This document shows positions 9,801 through 18,691 of a stretch of 64,000 bases of DNA, piece after piece. Both the position numbers and the translations under genes were made by a program. The notes under the pieces were generated by a model. The model saw nothing but the letters and a program-made list of their open reading frames with translations, was not told the origin of the DNA and ran no database searches. This DNA comes from Acidisarcina sp. GTDB lineage: Bacteria; Acidobacteriota; Terriglobia; Terriglobales; Acidobacteriaceae. The stretch spans positions 372,001-436,000 of the forward strand of contig DATLIY010000009.1 of assembly GCA_035539175.1 (NCBI GenBank), written 5' to 3'. Each line of letters starts with the position of its first letter. The stretch's first letter is position 1.

Positions 9801-10492
9801 TCCTTGGCCCGCAAATCGCGGGGCCGCGCATCGAACACAAGCTTGGCGGCGAAGACCGTCCATTCGCTCTCGCTCTCACAGGTGTCTGGGATCTCCCCTT
9901 CGGACGTGGAAAGCATTGGGGCACCGGATTACGTCGTCCTATCGACATGGTCATCGGCGGATGGCAAATAACCGGGAATTACTCCTCTAGTTCAGGCGTC
10001 CCGGTCGTCTTCTCGACTGATTCTTTTTACAGCGGACATAGCGCTGCTCTTAGCCGTAGCCAGCGCAAACTGCGCCGCTGGTTCGATACCAGCCAGTTCG
10101 TCGCATTCCCCAACAAAAACACTGACATCTCAAACTATCCTGCATGGACCAACATCCAGCAAATGCCTGGAGCCAGTTACGTGCCCACAGCCAAGGACAC
10201 AATACGCAACGGCGTTTACCAGGATTTCGCAACCTACATCCGCAACTACCCAACGCGTTGGGGTGACATTCGCCAGCAGGCCATGAATGAAATGTCTGTG
10301 GGCGTTAACAAGAACTTTGCCATTAACTCCACCACCCGCCTGCAGCTTCGCTTTGATACGTTCAATACTTTGAATCATCCTCGTTTTGGCGCACCCGACA
10401 CCAATCCTAATGATTCGAACTTTGGCGTTGTCGCTTCGTCGCAGATTAACCAGGCGCGCACCGTTGAACTCGGCGGCAAGTTCTACTTCTGA
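6812..10492 (+). CDS. TonB-dependent receptor, Oar-like
   Basis: Large outer-membrane receptor of about 1226 residues. A signal peptide with an extended n-region ends near residue 40 (GELAFAQ). Residues about 44-125 are a carboxypeptidase regulatory-like (Ig-fold) domain, with TIGGRVTDPQGSVIRGATVTV and an NDGLWQIQLLLPGSYHFTI-type pattern. A plug-like domain and a long beta-barrel rich in Asn, Tyr and Gly follow, ending GGKFYF; the terminal aromatic is the outer-membrane insertion signal. Oar-like receptors in acidobacteria are thought to import oligosaccharides or peptides by TonB/ExbBD energy; substrate unknown here. It stands alone on its strand, divergent from the sensor-regulator, with a hairpin about 40 bp after its stop. 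Confidence 0.92.
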   Translation: MSQNSNGGQGILRMAVALTRVLILMLFLVACWRGELAFAQDARATIGGRVTDPQGSVIRGATVTVVSDDTNVARSSDSNNDGLWQIQLLLPGSYHFTITSPGFRTERRMGITLQAADVKQIDVQLTVGSQVQSVTVVADTPLIDTTAATSGTVVTRVELDTLPTQSHVPTLFATLAPGVIQREQGSNVARAWSNDAASQFTADGGRNTTYSNNFQLDGMPNTKTGGDINFIPPMDSVQEFRVQTNAYDASIGRQAGATINMQTRSGGKQYHGVLYEYNQNNILNANSYQNNLIGLPRSSVHFNQFGGTIGGPVRLPKIYNGEGRTFFFVAYDKTINTNPLSPTLSVPTQLERSGDFSQSFTTQLVNGTRVVYPIKIYNPYQVDSKGNRQIFAGSVIPSTLLDPIAQKILAFLPLPNAKGDGTSTDSNNFVSPALRRDTYPVVSVRVDQNWNNSQHSFLTVNWDHLTEITDNWFNTIATGTNRVRVTKRIGIDHLWTMSDNRILSMHYTLNRWENPESSLGAGFDPTSLGFSSTFTSQLAKPSFPYIRGFAGDFGASNAQSSNFDTDHTWAATLTQIYNKHSFRFGAEYWVLQHAVANRGNQGEFDFGSEWTRQNALTSGGTGNGSTFASFVLGLPNGGNVPVNATAFYSQHYIAGFFQDDWRITPRLTLNLGMRWDLEQPVTERFNRLTDRFDPTVTNPISASAQAAYASILTNSSTNSGVQILSQYLPSSAYTVMGAQLFAGVNGTPRTPVDPDYHEWQPRAGFAYTLTPNTVIRGGFGRFTQASFVNGGQNGFSRTTSLIATQDNYMTPYDTLSNPFHSGVLQPTGSSLGPLTNLGQGVNWEDPHLNRMYSWEYSLHLQQQVRSWLFEVGYSHNKTYDIPWSWNQNLPSFTLWKQLQQPVFDAKGRPGDILPWNTLVPNPFYHLPNVTGTIANTKTVTVNQLLNPIPLLGSIGKNRPTGKNGYDSMQAKAERRFTNGFSFIAAFTWSKLFEDTAFLGPQIAGPRIEHKLGGEDRPFALALTGVWDLPFGRGKHWGTGLRRPIDMVIGGWQITGNYSSSSGVPVVFSTDSFYSGHSAALSRSQRKLRRWFDTSQFVAFPNKNTDISNYPAWTNIQQMPGASYVPTAKDTIRNGVYQDFATYIRNYPTRWGDIRQQAMNEMSVGVNKNFAINSTTRLQLRFDTFNTLNHPRFGAPDTNPNDSNFGVVASSQINQARTVELGGKFYF

Positions 10493-10530
10493 GTGGCCAG
10501 AAGTAGTCCTCTGCTGTTTAGCGGCCGGCA

Positions 10531-10567
10531 TTCAGATGGGGACCTGAACTCGAGGTCTCCATCTGAA
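10531..10567 (+). terminator. Stem-loop after the TonB receptor
   Basis: Arms 10531-10545 and 10553-10567 pair over 15 bp with one G-U and a 7-base loop. The following bases are A-rich, not T-rich, so it is not a textbook intrinsic terminator on either strand. Lying between convergent genes, it is the likely transcript end for the receptor and perhaps for the polysaccharide genes. Confidence 0.5.
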
Positions 10568-10698
10568 AAATAAAAACTAACCCCTACAACTCGAGGACAA
10601 ACTACTGCTCTATTTGTCTATGTCTGAATGCATTGAGCAAAGGGCTGCATTAAGCGAGGAGCGGAACAGAGAATAGCCCGCGAACGTCCTGCGTGGAA

Positions 10699-11664
10699 TC
10701 AGCCGTTGAGCACAGATGCTTTGGACGCAAAATGCTGGCGAAACCATTCGACGGTTAGCTCTATACCCTTCTCATAAGGGATGCGGCATGTCCAGCCAGG
10801 CAACACGCGGTGCGCTAACGTCAGATCGGGACAACGATTGGTAGGATCCTGGGGAGCTGGAGGCAGATGCTCAATCTGCAGCCCACCAAACAAGTCGCTG
10901 ACAAAGCGCGCAACCTCAATCACCGGGATCTCACGAGTGTTGCCGATATTCATTGGCCCAGGATGATCCACGGGATCACGCCAGAAGTATCGCTCCAGAG
11001 CTTCAAGGATATCGTCGATGTAGCCCCAGCTTCGGGATTGCATTCCGTCGCCGAATACTGTGAGCGGTTTCCCGGTCAGGGCCTGGGTTACGAAGTTGGA
11101 CACGGCGCGGCCGTCATTGGAGCGCGTGCGGGGTCCGTACACATTGAATAGCCGGACCACTCGAAGATCGAGTCCCCTGGTCCGCCGGGTTTCAAACAGA
11201 AGGGCCTCCGTGCAGCGCTTGCCCTCGTCATAGGAAGAGCGCGGCCCGGTACAATCCACTAATCCACGATAGCTCTCGGGTTGCGGAGACACATTCGGAT
11301 CACCGTAAACCTCCGAAGTAGACGTGTAGGCGAACCGCCCTCCTGGAGCTAAGACATCCAGGAGCCGCATCGCTCCCACCACATTCGCAGAGATCGTCCG
11401 CCGAGGCTCCTTCATATACCAGATAGGAGAGGCCGGAGAGGCCAGATGATAGATTTCGTCGAAAAGCTCGTCCGTCTGGAATTGTTCCACATCCGCATGG
11501 ACGAACCGGAACCTCGGGTCTGCAATGTGAGCCACATTGTCGAATACCCCGGTCCAGAGATTGTCGAGAGCAACGCAAGTCTCGACATCAGGACGCTTCA
11601 GGAGTCGATCGCATAGGTGAGACCCAATAAACCCGCAACCGCCAGCAACCAATACCCGTGCCAT
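10699..11664 (-). CDS. NAD-dependent epimerase/dehydratase, UDP-glucuronate decarboxylase-like
   Basis: Extended short-chain dehydrogenase acting on a nucleotide sugar, 321 residues. The NAD-binding GxxGxxG is Gly8-Gly11-Gly14 (GGCGFIG). The catalytic pair is Tyr145/Lys149 in SSYDEGKR. The segments HLASPASPIWYM, STSEVYGDP, VRLFNVYGPRTRSNDGRAVSNF and FGDGMQSRSWGYIDD follow the UDP-xylose synthase (UDP-glucuronate decarboxylase) pattern closely, so a product such as UDP-xylose is the best guess; dTDP-glucose 4,6-dehydratase or an epimerase is less likely. It is the last gene of a minus-strand block with a glycosyltransferase and an ABC exporter, and would supply an activated sugar for the surface polysaccharide. 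Confidence 0.88.
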   Translation of the reverse strand: MARVLVAGGCGFIGSHLCDRLLKRPDVETCVALDNLWTGVFDNVAHIADPRFRFVHADVEQFQTDELFDEIYHLASPASPIWYMKEPRRTISANVVGAMRLLDVLAPGGRFAYTSTSEVYGDPNVSPQPESYRGLVDCTGPRSSYDEGKRCTEALLFETRRTRGLDLRVVRLFNVYGPRTRSNDGRAVSNFVTQALTGKPLTVFGDGMQSRSWGYIDDILEALERYFWRDPVDHPGPMNIGNTREIPVIEVARFVSDLFGGLQIEHLPPAPQDPTNRCPDLTLAHRVLPGWTCRIPYEKGIELTVEWFRQHFASKASVLNG

Positions 11665-11844
11665 ATCCGGCTTGCCCTTTCTCTACTGGAACACTTACGG
11701 CTCACATTCCCCGTAACTTCTAGCTTACCGAAGTGAGTGGTTGGCCTACAAAAATAAATGCGATGGCCATCGTTCCACTTGCAGGGTTTTCAAGTTCAAA
11801 GCGCTGAATCTCTCCCGATGAAGAGCCAATGTTTTGAAGAGTCG

Positions 11845-12954
11845 CTACCTTGCACCAGACTCCTGTGCCTTGTACTCCGCCAATTGCGCATCTACTGTTT
11901 CCAGAGAGCGGATCACTTCCCGATCACGAAATTGGGGAGTACTCACAGGATAGTGTGCGTCGAAATCAGGGCTAACGTCATAGAACGAGGGTGGATCACT
12001 GGATTCTGTTCGAGGCGACCGGAACATGGACCAAAATCGCTCGTTTTTGCGCCGGAAGAAGCCCTTGATGAATTCGAGTCCGCGGCCGGCATCGAGACCG
12101 GACAGCTCGATGAACTCCTTCCTCATCAGCGACCAATCCCTGGCGGCAACGAAGTTATACAACGCATATTCCGAAATGGAGGCGCGTGCGCACCGAGCTG
12201 CCCACTCCGGTAACTCGGGAGAGCATTGGATGTGCTGCGAGATGATGGCAATGGCTCCGCGCGCCATTGGCAACAGCATATTGTTTGTCATGCTGCCGGG
12301 ATGCGCGCGATAGCCGACGAGATATTGCCCCACTGCGGTGATCGGGTACTTGGCAGCAATCTTCAACTCAAAATCAAGATCCTCACATCCCCCCATGCCA
12401 CGGGATCTCCATGTGGAATCGAAGCCTCCCACTTCAAGCGCCACCTCCCGGCGCACTAAAATCGAACTTCCGTTTCCAATCGGTCGGGCGTAAAGATAGC
12501 GCGCAAATGCATACCCGCTGAGCAGAACACCTTGTCCATACCCGAGTATTTGATCCCGCGAATCGATCGATCGGTTCCAGGTGTAAACCGCCGCCGCCTG
12601 AAAGCCCCTGCTCAAATCATTGGCCGCCGCTACCTGGCGCTCAATCTTCGTCGGGTGCCACAGGTCATCCGCGTCCAGAAAGGCCACAAACTCGCCGGTT
12701 GCTCGATTGAGGCCGGCATTACGGGCCTTGGCAACTCCACCATTCGGGATTGTGATGATCTCAACCCGATCATCCGTCGCAGCAATGGCCTCGGCAATCG
12801 CTCTCGTCGTGTCCGTGGAACCATCGTCCACCACGATCACTTGCAGGTTGCTATAAGTCTGCTGGAGAGCGGATCGAAGCGTTCGCTCAATAAACCTTTC
12901 TGCGTTATATGCCGGAATTACGACGCTTGTGAGCGCCTGCTTCTTCATAATCAT
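11845..12954 (-). CDS. Glycosyltransferase family 2
   Basis: Inverting GT-A glycosyltransferase, 369 residues, cytosolic face of the inner membrane. The N-terminal nucleotide-sugar domain shows VVIPAYNAERFIERTL, the acidic VVDDGSTDTT motif and the DxD-type LDADDLW. A GGFD segment and the acceptor-side motif GCEDLDFELKI follow. The C-terminal about 120 residues are variable and may set acceptor choice. It adds one sugar to a lipid-linked polysaccharide intermediate; donor and linkage are unknown. It lies between the ABC exporter and the decarboxylase-like gene on the same strand. The first two Met codons, MIMKK, are both possible starts. Confidence 0.9.
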   Translation of the reverse strand: MIMKKQALTSVVIPAYNAERFIERTLRSALQQTYSNLQVIVVDDGSTDTTRAIAEAIAATDDRVEIITIPNGGVAKARNAGLNRATGEFVAFLDADDLWHPTKIERQVAAANDLSRGFQAAAVYTWNRSIDSRDQILGYGQGVLLSGYAFARYLYARPIGNGSSILVRREVALEVGGFDSTWRSRGMGGCEDLDFELKIAAKYPITAVGQYLVGYRAHPGSMTNNMLLPMARGAIAIISQHIQCSPELPEWAARCARASISEYALYNFVAARDWSLMRKEFIELSGLDAGRGLEFIKGFFRRKNERFWSMFRSPRTESSDPPSFYDVSPDFDAHYPVSTPQFRDREVIRSLETVDAQLAEYKAQESGAR

Positions 12955-13041
12955 TTATCTATAGATCCTGGGAAATCGCTTTGCGCGGAAAGTACTACCA
13001 GTTATCGGTATAAAGAAGATGGCTGCAAGCTGCGGCGTTAC

Positions 13042-13060
13042 AAACGCCGTCGGGGCGTTT
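13042..13060 (-). terminator. Short GC-rich hairpin between ABC exporter and glycosyltransferase genes
   Basis: AAACGCC/GGCGTTT with a 5-base loop lies in the 240-bp gap. It has no long T run on the minus strand, so termination or attenuation is only a possibility. No gene was seen in the rest of this gap. Confidence 0.25.
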
Positions 13061-13196
13061 AGTCTACCAATGCCTGGCTTTGATTCGGTCACATTTGTCG
13101 ATTCCTCATTCGTCCTGCGTACAAACAGTCATGAATGAGTATCACTCTAAAGATCACTAACTTAGCAGCGCAAGCTTGATATTTCTTAAGCCAGAT

Positions 13197-14981
13197 TCAC
13201 TCTGGAATAAGATCGCGTTCTGTACCGGGCTGCATAAAACGATCGGAGAGGATAGACGGGAGAGGGCCTGACTCTATCACTCGACCACGACTCAGCACGA
13301 TCCCATTGTCGCAAAAGACCAATGTGTTGACTCTGTGGCTTACGACGATGATTGTCATGGATTCCGATAGCTCTTGCAATGATTTGATGATGCCATTCTC
13401 GGTTTCGTAGTCCAAGGCATTGGTCGCCTCATCGAGTATCAATATTTCAGGATCCCGAGCGAGAGCCCGGGCTATGCCAATGCGCTGCCTTTGGCCGCCC
13501 GACAAACTCAGCCCGCGCGGACCGACGAAGGTATCCAGCCCCTGAGGCATGTCGTCGATGAAATCCGCTTTGGCGTAGCGTGCAGCCCGCTCAATCTTTG
13601 CCCGATCGGTCTTCGGCCTGCTATAGGCGATATTTTCCGCAATTGTACCGTCGATGAGGTCTACATCCTGCCCAGCGATTGCAATAGCATTGAGCCAGTC
13701 CGAGATATTGATACTGCTAAGCGGCTGACCGTCAACCTCGATCGTCCCTGAGACCGGCTCCAGCAGGCGGCAAAGAAGGTTGATCACGGTCGACTTACCT
13801 GCGCCAGACTCTCCAATGAGAGCCGTAGACCGGCCGCTGCGCAATTCAAAGGTCGCCTCCATAAGCGCCGGCTCATTTCGGTCAGGGTATTCGAAGGTGA
13901 CGTTATTGAACTTTATGCCTTTGTGCAGTCCTGGAAACGCCAGCTTGCCTGTCGGGGTGGGGTTGTCTTTTTGATCGAGGAGCCATTCGACTTCATTAAA
14001 GTGACCTGCAGCCGAAGCAAAAGAAGCCCCCGTGTGCTCCACCATGCGGAGATGGGGCTGTAAGCGATTCATCAATACAAGGAAAGCGATCAATACGGGG
14101 AGAGACATACCGTTGAACACAGCAATCAGCACCACAGCCAGAAAGAGAATGCCGTGCATTGTTTCGAGCAGCGGCCCCTGAAAGTTCGACAAGGTCTCCG
14201 ATTTCAGAATGGCGCGACGTACTTCGTCTGAGCTGGCCATGAAGCGCGCGTGCTCCGCTTGCTGATTGTTGAAGAGCCGAATGATGCGGGATCCAAAGAT
14301 CGCAAACAGCATGCGATCCGCCAGAACCTGGTTCGAGGATACTTTCTCTTTACTAAGCTCACGGAGCCTGGACTCCGCCCGCCTCTGGACATATCTCGCG
14401 ATCAAGCCGCCCGCGAGCACGATGATCGATAACCGCCAGCTTACGAGGATTAGCAGAACACTGAAAACCAAGGCAGCGGCGCATGCTCCTATACGGATGA
14501 GCAAGAGACGCACGGCGTCGGAAGCCTTCCAGGACTCCGTACCCAGAATATTCATCAGTCGCGCAGGTTCCTGGACGAGGAAGAAGGGATAACCAACGCT
14601 CTGCAGGCGCGCAGACAACCCACAACGGATATCGTGGCCAACGCGCCCATCCACCCAGGAAGCAAATGTATTCGACACGACCTGGAGAGCACTCTTGAGC
14701 AGCAGACAACTCAGGATCACCGCGGAAACGATCAGCAATCGTTCGTTTCGGCCGTAACCTTGTGCGAAGCGCCCGAGGAAAGCCAAGGCGCCCACACCGC
14801 CCTTGGATGGTATGAAACTATTGCCGAATGTCGAAAGCAGCGGAATGAGAAGACTTACTCCAAAGCCCTCAAGGACACCGATCACCATTGCCAGGAACGT
14901 GACAACGGAGGCCGTCCAGAAGTAGCGGCGCACCAGTGCGGCGAGATGCTTATTTTCCCCGAAAAGATTTATCGGCTTCAT
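13197..14981 (-). CDS. ABC exporter half-transporter (membrane + ATPase)
   Basis: Type IV ABC exporter, about 594 residues, forming a homodimer in the inner membrane. Residues about 1-310 hold six transmembrane helices (for example VVTFLAMVIGVLEGFGVSLL). The C-terminal ATPase has Walker A GESGAGKST, Q-loop AIAGQDV, signature LSGGQRQR, Walker B ILILDEATNALD and the switch His in IVVSHR. This layout fits MsbA/PglK-like lipid or lipid-linked oligosaccharide flippases. Its place inside the polysaccharide cluster suggests export of a lipid-linked glycan, alongside the Wzx-type flippase encoded about 7 kb away. The longer frame begins with a GTG at 15008 lacking a ribosome site, whereas GGAGAGGA precedes the ATG at 14981. 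Confidence 0.9.
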   Translation of the reverse strand: MKPINLFGENKHLAALVRRYFWTASVVTFLAMVIGVLEGFGVSLLIPLLSTFGNSFIPSKGGVGALAFLGRFAQGYGRNERLLIVSAVILSCLLLKSALQVVSNTFASWVDGRVGHDIRCGLSARLQSVGYPFFLVQEPARLMNILGTESWKASDAVRLLLIRIGACAAALVFSVLLILVSWRLSIIVLAGGLIARYVQRRAESRLRELSKEKVSSNQVLADRMLFAIFGSRIIRLFNNQQAEHARFMASSDEVRRAILKSETLSNFQGPLLETMHGILFLAVVLIAVFNGMSLPVLIAFLVLMNRLQPHLRMVEHTGASFASAAGHFNEVEWLLDQKDNPTPTGKLAFPGLHKGIKFNNVTFEYPDRNEPALMEATFELRSGRSTALIGESGAGKSTVINLLCRLLEPVSGTIEVDGQPLSSINISDWLNAIAIAGQDVDLIDGTIAENIAYSRPKTDRAKIERAARYAKADFIDDMPQGLDTFVGPRGLSLSGGQRQRIGIARALARDPEILILDEATNALDYETENGIIKSLQELSESMTIIVVSHRVNTLVFCDNGIVLSRGRVIESGPLPSILSDRFMQPGTERDLIPE

Positions 14982-15096
14982 CTTCGAGTCGTCCTCTCCG
15001 CGCTTCACCGTTGGTTCGGGTTGATTCCACAGCTTCTAATGGGGGTATCGGCCAGTCTCCATCCGATTATAATGGGCCAATTGTTGAGGTTGCAGA

Positions 15097-16710
15097 ATGG
15101 GAGACCGCGGCATCGAGGTCGGCAATAACCAGAAAACCGCTGGCTCCATAAGCATTACGGATGCGGATGAAAGCATCGCGGTTGTGCTAACCACATACAA
15201 CGATGCTGCTTACCTGCAGGAAGCTCTATCCAGCGTCTTCGCGCAGAAGCGTGCAGCTGACGAGGTCATAGTGGTTGACGATGGGTCGGATGTCAGCCCT
15301 GCATCTATAATTGCAGATTTTCCTCAGGCAATCTTACTTCGCAAGCCCAATGGCGGCCTGGCTAGCGCTCGCAACCTGGGGCTGCAGAAGGCTCGTTCTC
15401 GATATATCACCTTTCTTGATGCAGATGACCGACTGGAGCCGAACGCGACCGCATCCGGCCTTGCCTGCTTCGCCCATAGGCCGGATGCAGCGCTGGTCTA
15501 CGGTGGCCATCGGCGAATCCATGCGAACGGAGACCGGGCCAGCAACGACATTTATCAAGGGATAAGTAAGGATGCTTATGCCGACATGCTTGCGGGGAAT
15601 CGCATTGGCATGCACGCAACGGTCTTGTATCGACGAGACATACTTCTGAAGCTCGGCGGCTTCGATGAAGGGCTTCGCAGATGCGAAGACTACGACCTCT
15701 ATCTCCGTATTGCGCGCAGCTATCCGATTGCCTCCCATCCTGAGACTATTGCGGAATATCGATGGCACGGGCAGAACATGTCCCGTAATACCAAAGAGAT
15801 GCTGCGGGCTGCGCTTGCGGTGCATAACCGCTATCGTGGCCAAACCCCAAAACAGTGCAGGGCATGGCAGGAAGGGCGGCGTATATGGAAAGCCTGGTAC
15901 AGCACAGGCCAGTACAAAAATTGGGACATGCATATTGCAGGGAGAAGCGCCGGACAGCGATTCAAGGAGTCCTTGGGCTCAGTGGTGAGATGGATGAAGG
16001 ATCGGCTTCGTAACAGCCGTCTGAATGCTCTCCGGCCACGGTCCCGCAGCACCTGGCCACCTCGTGTCGGATGCGTCGATTTTGGGCAGCTGTCCAGTAC
16101 CAGACCTATCAGCCTCGACTTCGGTTGGGATCGCGGTACTCCAGTCGACCGCTACTACATCGAAAACTTTCTGGCCGATCATGCAGGCGATATAACGGGG
16201 CGCGTTCTCGAGATTGGGGACGACGCATATAGCCGGCGCTACGGGTCCAAAATCAGCAGGCAGGACGTGCTGCACATCGATCCTCGCCATTCCAAAGCAA
16301 CGCTATTTGGAGATCTGACTCAACCAGAGGTTCTTCCAGAAGGAGCCTTCGACTGCATCGTTCTGACTCAGACCCTGCAACTGATTTTTGATCTCGAGAA
16401 AGCTGTTACGCGCCTTCACGCCGCGTTGAAGTCAGGGGGGATCCTTCTTCTCACCGTGCCCGGAATCAGTCCCATTGATCGAGGGGAATGGGCGAGCAAC
16501 TGGTGTTGGTCTTTCACAGAGACGTCGATCCGCCGGCTTTTCCAGCAACGCTTTGCCGCTGATGCATTGGAGATCGAGGCGCATGGGAATGTCTTCGCGG
16601 CAACAGCTTTCCTGCAAGGAGTAGCACTCGAGGAAGTTGATCGGGTTAAGCTCAACATCCAGGATGAGGCTTATCCCGTGATCATCACCCTGCGAGGCCA
16701 GAAGCGCTGA
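15097..16710 (+). CDS. Glycosyltransferase family 2 fused to a class I methyltransferase
   Basis: Two-domain protein of 537 residues. The N-terminal part, about 28-260, is a GT2 domain with VVLTTYNDAAYLQEAL, VVDDGSD, LDADDRL and the acceptor-side CEDYDLYLRI. After a basic linker, residues about 350-537 form an S-adenosylmethionine-dependent methyltransferase: DRYYIENFLA, the glycine-poor nucleotide loop VLEIGDDAYS, then FDCIVLTQTLQLIFD and LKSGGILLLTVPG. It may add a sugar and methylate it or the chain end, which in some O-antigens stops growth (inference). It starts a plus-strand block divergent from the ABC exporter, and its stop directly abuts the ATG of the deacetylase gene, so the two are probably translationally coupled. 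Confidence 0.88.
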   Translation: MGDRGIEVGNNQKTAGSISITDADESIAVVLTTYNDAAYLQEALSSVFAQKRAADEVIVVDDGSDVSPASIIADFPQAILLRKPNGGLASARNLGLQKARSRYITFLDADDRLEPNATASGLACFAHRPDAALVYGGHRRIHANGDRASNDIYQGISKDAYADMLAGNRIGMHATVLYRRDILLKLGGFDEGLRRCEDYDLYLRIARSYPIASHPETIAEYRWHGQNMSRNTKEMLRAALAVHNRYRGQTPKQCRAWQEGRRIWKAWYSTGQYKNWDMHIAGRSAGQRFKESLGSVVRWMKDRLRNSRLNALRPRSRSTWPPRVGCVDFGQLSSTRPISLDFGWDRGTPVDRYYIENFLADHAGDITGRVLEIGDDAYSRRYGSKISRQDVLHIDPRHSKATLFGDLTQPEVLPEGAFDCIVLTQTLQLIFDLEKAVTRLHAALKSGGILLLTVPGISPIDRGEWASNWCWSFTETSIRRLFQQRFAADALEIEAHGNVFAATAFLQGVALEEVDRVKLNIQDEAYPVIITLRGQKR

Positions 16711-17706
16711 ATGCCAACCCCAAGCCTTCTGCCAAGGATCCTTGCCCGATTGCATCGGCGGCGACCGCGACCCTTAATCCTCATGTACCACCGTGTGGTG
16801 CGAGTTCAGCACGATCCGTGGGGGATTGCCGTTGACCCGGAATTTTTTGAAGAGCAGATCGATTACGTGAAGCGGCATCGTAGCGTGATGTCCATGGATG
16901 AGTTAGTCCAACAACTCAACAGGAAGACCTTGCCGGCGGATGCGGTAGCCATCACCTTTGATGACGGCTACCGCGATAACCTTATCCAGGCCAGACCGGT
17001 TCTGGTCCGTCATGGTGTGCCTGCCTGCATGTTCCTCACGACGGGCTATGTCGACCGGAACGTACCCTTCTGGTGGGACGAGCTTGCCGCAATGATCCTC
17101 GCGTCAAGGCACTCCATGCATTGCGAACAGGTCTGCGGTGTTGAAACTATCCTCCTCGATTGGCCGGCATTGGACGCCCCCGCCGCTGCGACGAATTCAT
17201 GGAGAGCATGGGATGAGCCACTTACCGCCAGGCAGAGGGCATATGTGGCAATCTGGCGAATCCTTCAGCGCCTTCCGGAAGAGGAACGCAATGCAACAAT
17301 GGATTCTCTCCGGCTTCGCTTCGAGGCGATCCCGGACCCTGTAGCGATGCCGATGACGGCACACGAAGTACGCAGCTTTCTCGAAGGCGAACTTATGGCT
17401 CTCGGCGCTCACAGCGTCACACACTCCCCTCTCACGAGCCTGAACCGGCTTGAGAGCCGCCGCGAAATTGCGCTCAGCGGACAACAATGCCGTATCCTTG
17501 CCGGCGAACGCGTGCACGGTTTCGCTTACCCGCATGGAGATATGAATTCAGAGGTGCAAGGAGATGTAGAGGCTCTCGGCTTCTCCTGGGCATGTTCTAC
17601 CGAAGGTGCATGGTTGGACCGCGACCAGTTGAATCTCTATGCTCTGCCCCGCATTGCCGTCCCCAACGCTCCATTGCGGACTTTTATCGGCCTGATGAGG
17701 GCCTGA
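16711..17706 (+). CDS. Polysaccharide deacetylase (carbohydrate esterase family 4)
   Basis: NodB-like metal-dependent deacetylase, 331 residues. Motif 1 is TFDDGY (catalytic and metal-binding Asp pair). The metal-binding His motif is GAHSVTHSPL, and the late FAYPHGDMN segment matches motif 3 with its usual Arg missing. The N-terminal LILMYHRVV is typical. No cleavable signal peptide is evident, so it may act in the cytosol or be membrane-associated, removing N- or O-acetyl groups from glycan precursors. An insertion of about 70 residues between motifs 1 and 2 is Ala/Arg rich. The start codon follows the upstream stop with no gap. Confidence 0.87.
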   Translation: MPTPSLLPRILARLHRRRPRPLILMYHRVVRVQHDPWGIAVDPEFFEEQIDYVKRHRSVMSMDELVQQLNRKTLPADAVAITFDDGYRDNLIQARPVLVRHGVPACMFLTTGYVDRNVPFWWDELAAMILASRHSMHCEQVCGVETILLDWPALDAPAAATNSWRAWDEPLTARQRAYVAIWRILQRLPEEERNATMDSLRLRFEAIPDPVAMPMTAHEVRSFLEGELMALGAHSVTHSPLTSLNRLESRREIALSGQQCRILAGERVHGFAYPHGDMNSEVQGDVEALGFSWACSTEGAWLDRDQLNLYALPRIAVPNAPLRTFIGLMRA

Positions 17707-17914
17707 CTCGCGTCCGGGAAATCTGGCTGCAGATTGCCCATATCGGAGGTCCGTCCTTCCTTCCAAGGCTCCGAGACAGATTTTCATAGAAACTTAGTTC
17801 TGCCTCGTTGTAAATTCCAGGGCGAGCAACGCCTGGGCTGTCTTCGACATCTTATCGGCATACCGGAATCGGGCAGCATTATGAAGTTTGGGTGCTTGAA
17901 CGCAAAGGAGTTCC

Positions 17915-18676
17915 GTGAACTGTCACATCTGTCAACAATCTGTCACGATGTTCGCGCAATCGACGATTCTAAGTAAGTATCAGGCATCCTACTTCCGCTG
18001 TACTGCGTGTGGCTTTATCCAGATAGCAAATCCCACATGGCTGCCGGAAGCTTACTCGCATGCCATATCCAAGCTGGATACAGGCATCATGCAAAGAAAT
18101 CTTGCGAACGCCGACCTTACATGCGCGGCGATTCGGCTTTTTGCGCCGAATTCCAAACTGTTCCTGGATTATGGGGGTGGACACGGAACCTTCGTCCGAA
18201 TGATGCGAGATCGAGGGTTCGATTTTCGCTGGAGTGACGCCTTCGCTCAGAATCTCCACGCCCGTGGCTTCGAACACCGTGAAGGAACCAGATACGATCT
18301 TCTGACTTCCTTTGAGGTACTCGAACATCTGTGCGAGCCGTTAACAGACCTAGCGGAAATGATGTCGCTTGCGGACAATGTTCTCGTCAGCACCCTGGTT
18401 CTGCCCCAACCTGCACCGCAACCCGGGGAATGGTGGTACTACATCCCCAACAGTGGGCAGCATATCTCCTTCTACTCACACGCAGCACTCCAGATCATCG
18501 CCGAGAAATTTGGCAGATATCTGGTATCGAACGGATTTATTCACCTATTTTCCAAGACTCGCAACTCGGATAGGATCTTCCGGTTGGTGACAAGGCCGAA
18601 GGCGGCTAAGCTGATCGGCGCTGTTGCGAATCGCCCCAGCCTTACCCAGCAGGACTTTAGCGAGTTCGCTGCCTGA
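17915..18676 (+). CDS. Class I SAM-dependent methyltransferase with N-terminal zinc-ribbon cysteines
   Basis: A 253-residue methyltransferase. The N-terminus has paired cysteines Cys3/Cys6 and Cys29/Cys32 (CHIC and CTAC), resembling the zinc-binding region of sugar C-methyltransferases. The SAM-binding loop is LFLDYGGGHGTFVRMM, followed by FEVLEHLCEP. A role in methylating a sugar of the neighbouring polysaccharide is inferred from context. The GTG start follows AAAGGAG at good spacing. The gene is convergent with the GDP-mannose dehydratase gene, and an 11-bp hairpin separates the two. Confidence 0.85.
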   Translation: MNCHICQQSVTMFAQSTILSKYQASYFRCTACGFIQIANPTWLPEAYSHAISKLDTGIMQRNLANADLTCAAIRLFAPNSKLFLDYGGGHGTFVRMMRDRGFDFRWSDAFAQNLHARGFEHREGTRYDLLTSFEVLEHLCEPLTDLAEMMSLADNVLVSTLVLPQPAPQPGEWWYYIPNSGQHISFYSHAALQIIAEKFGRYLVSNGFIHLFSKTRNSDRIFRLVTRPKAAKLIGAVANRPSLTQQDFSEFAA

Positions 18677-18691
18677 GGGCAGCCTGCCGCC

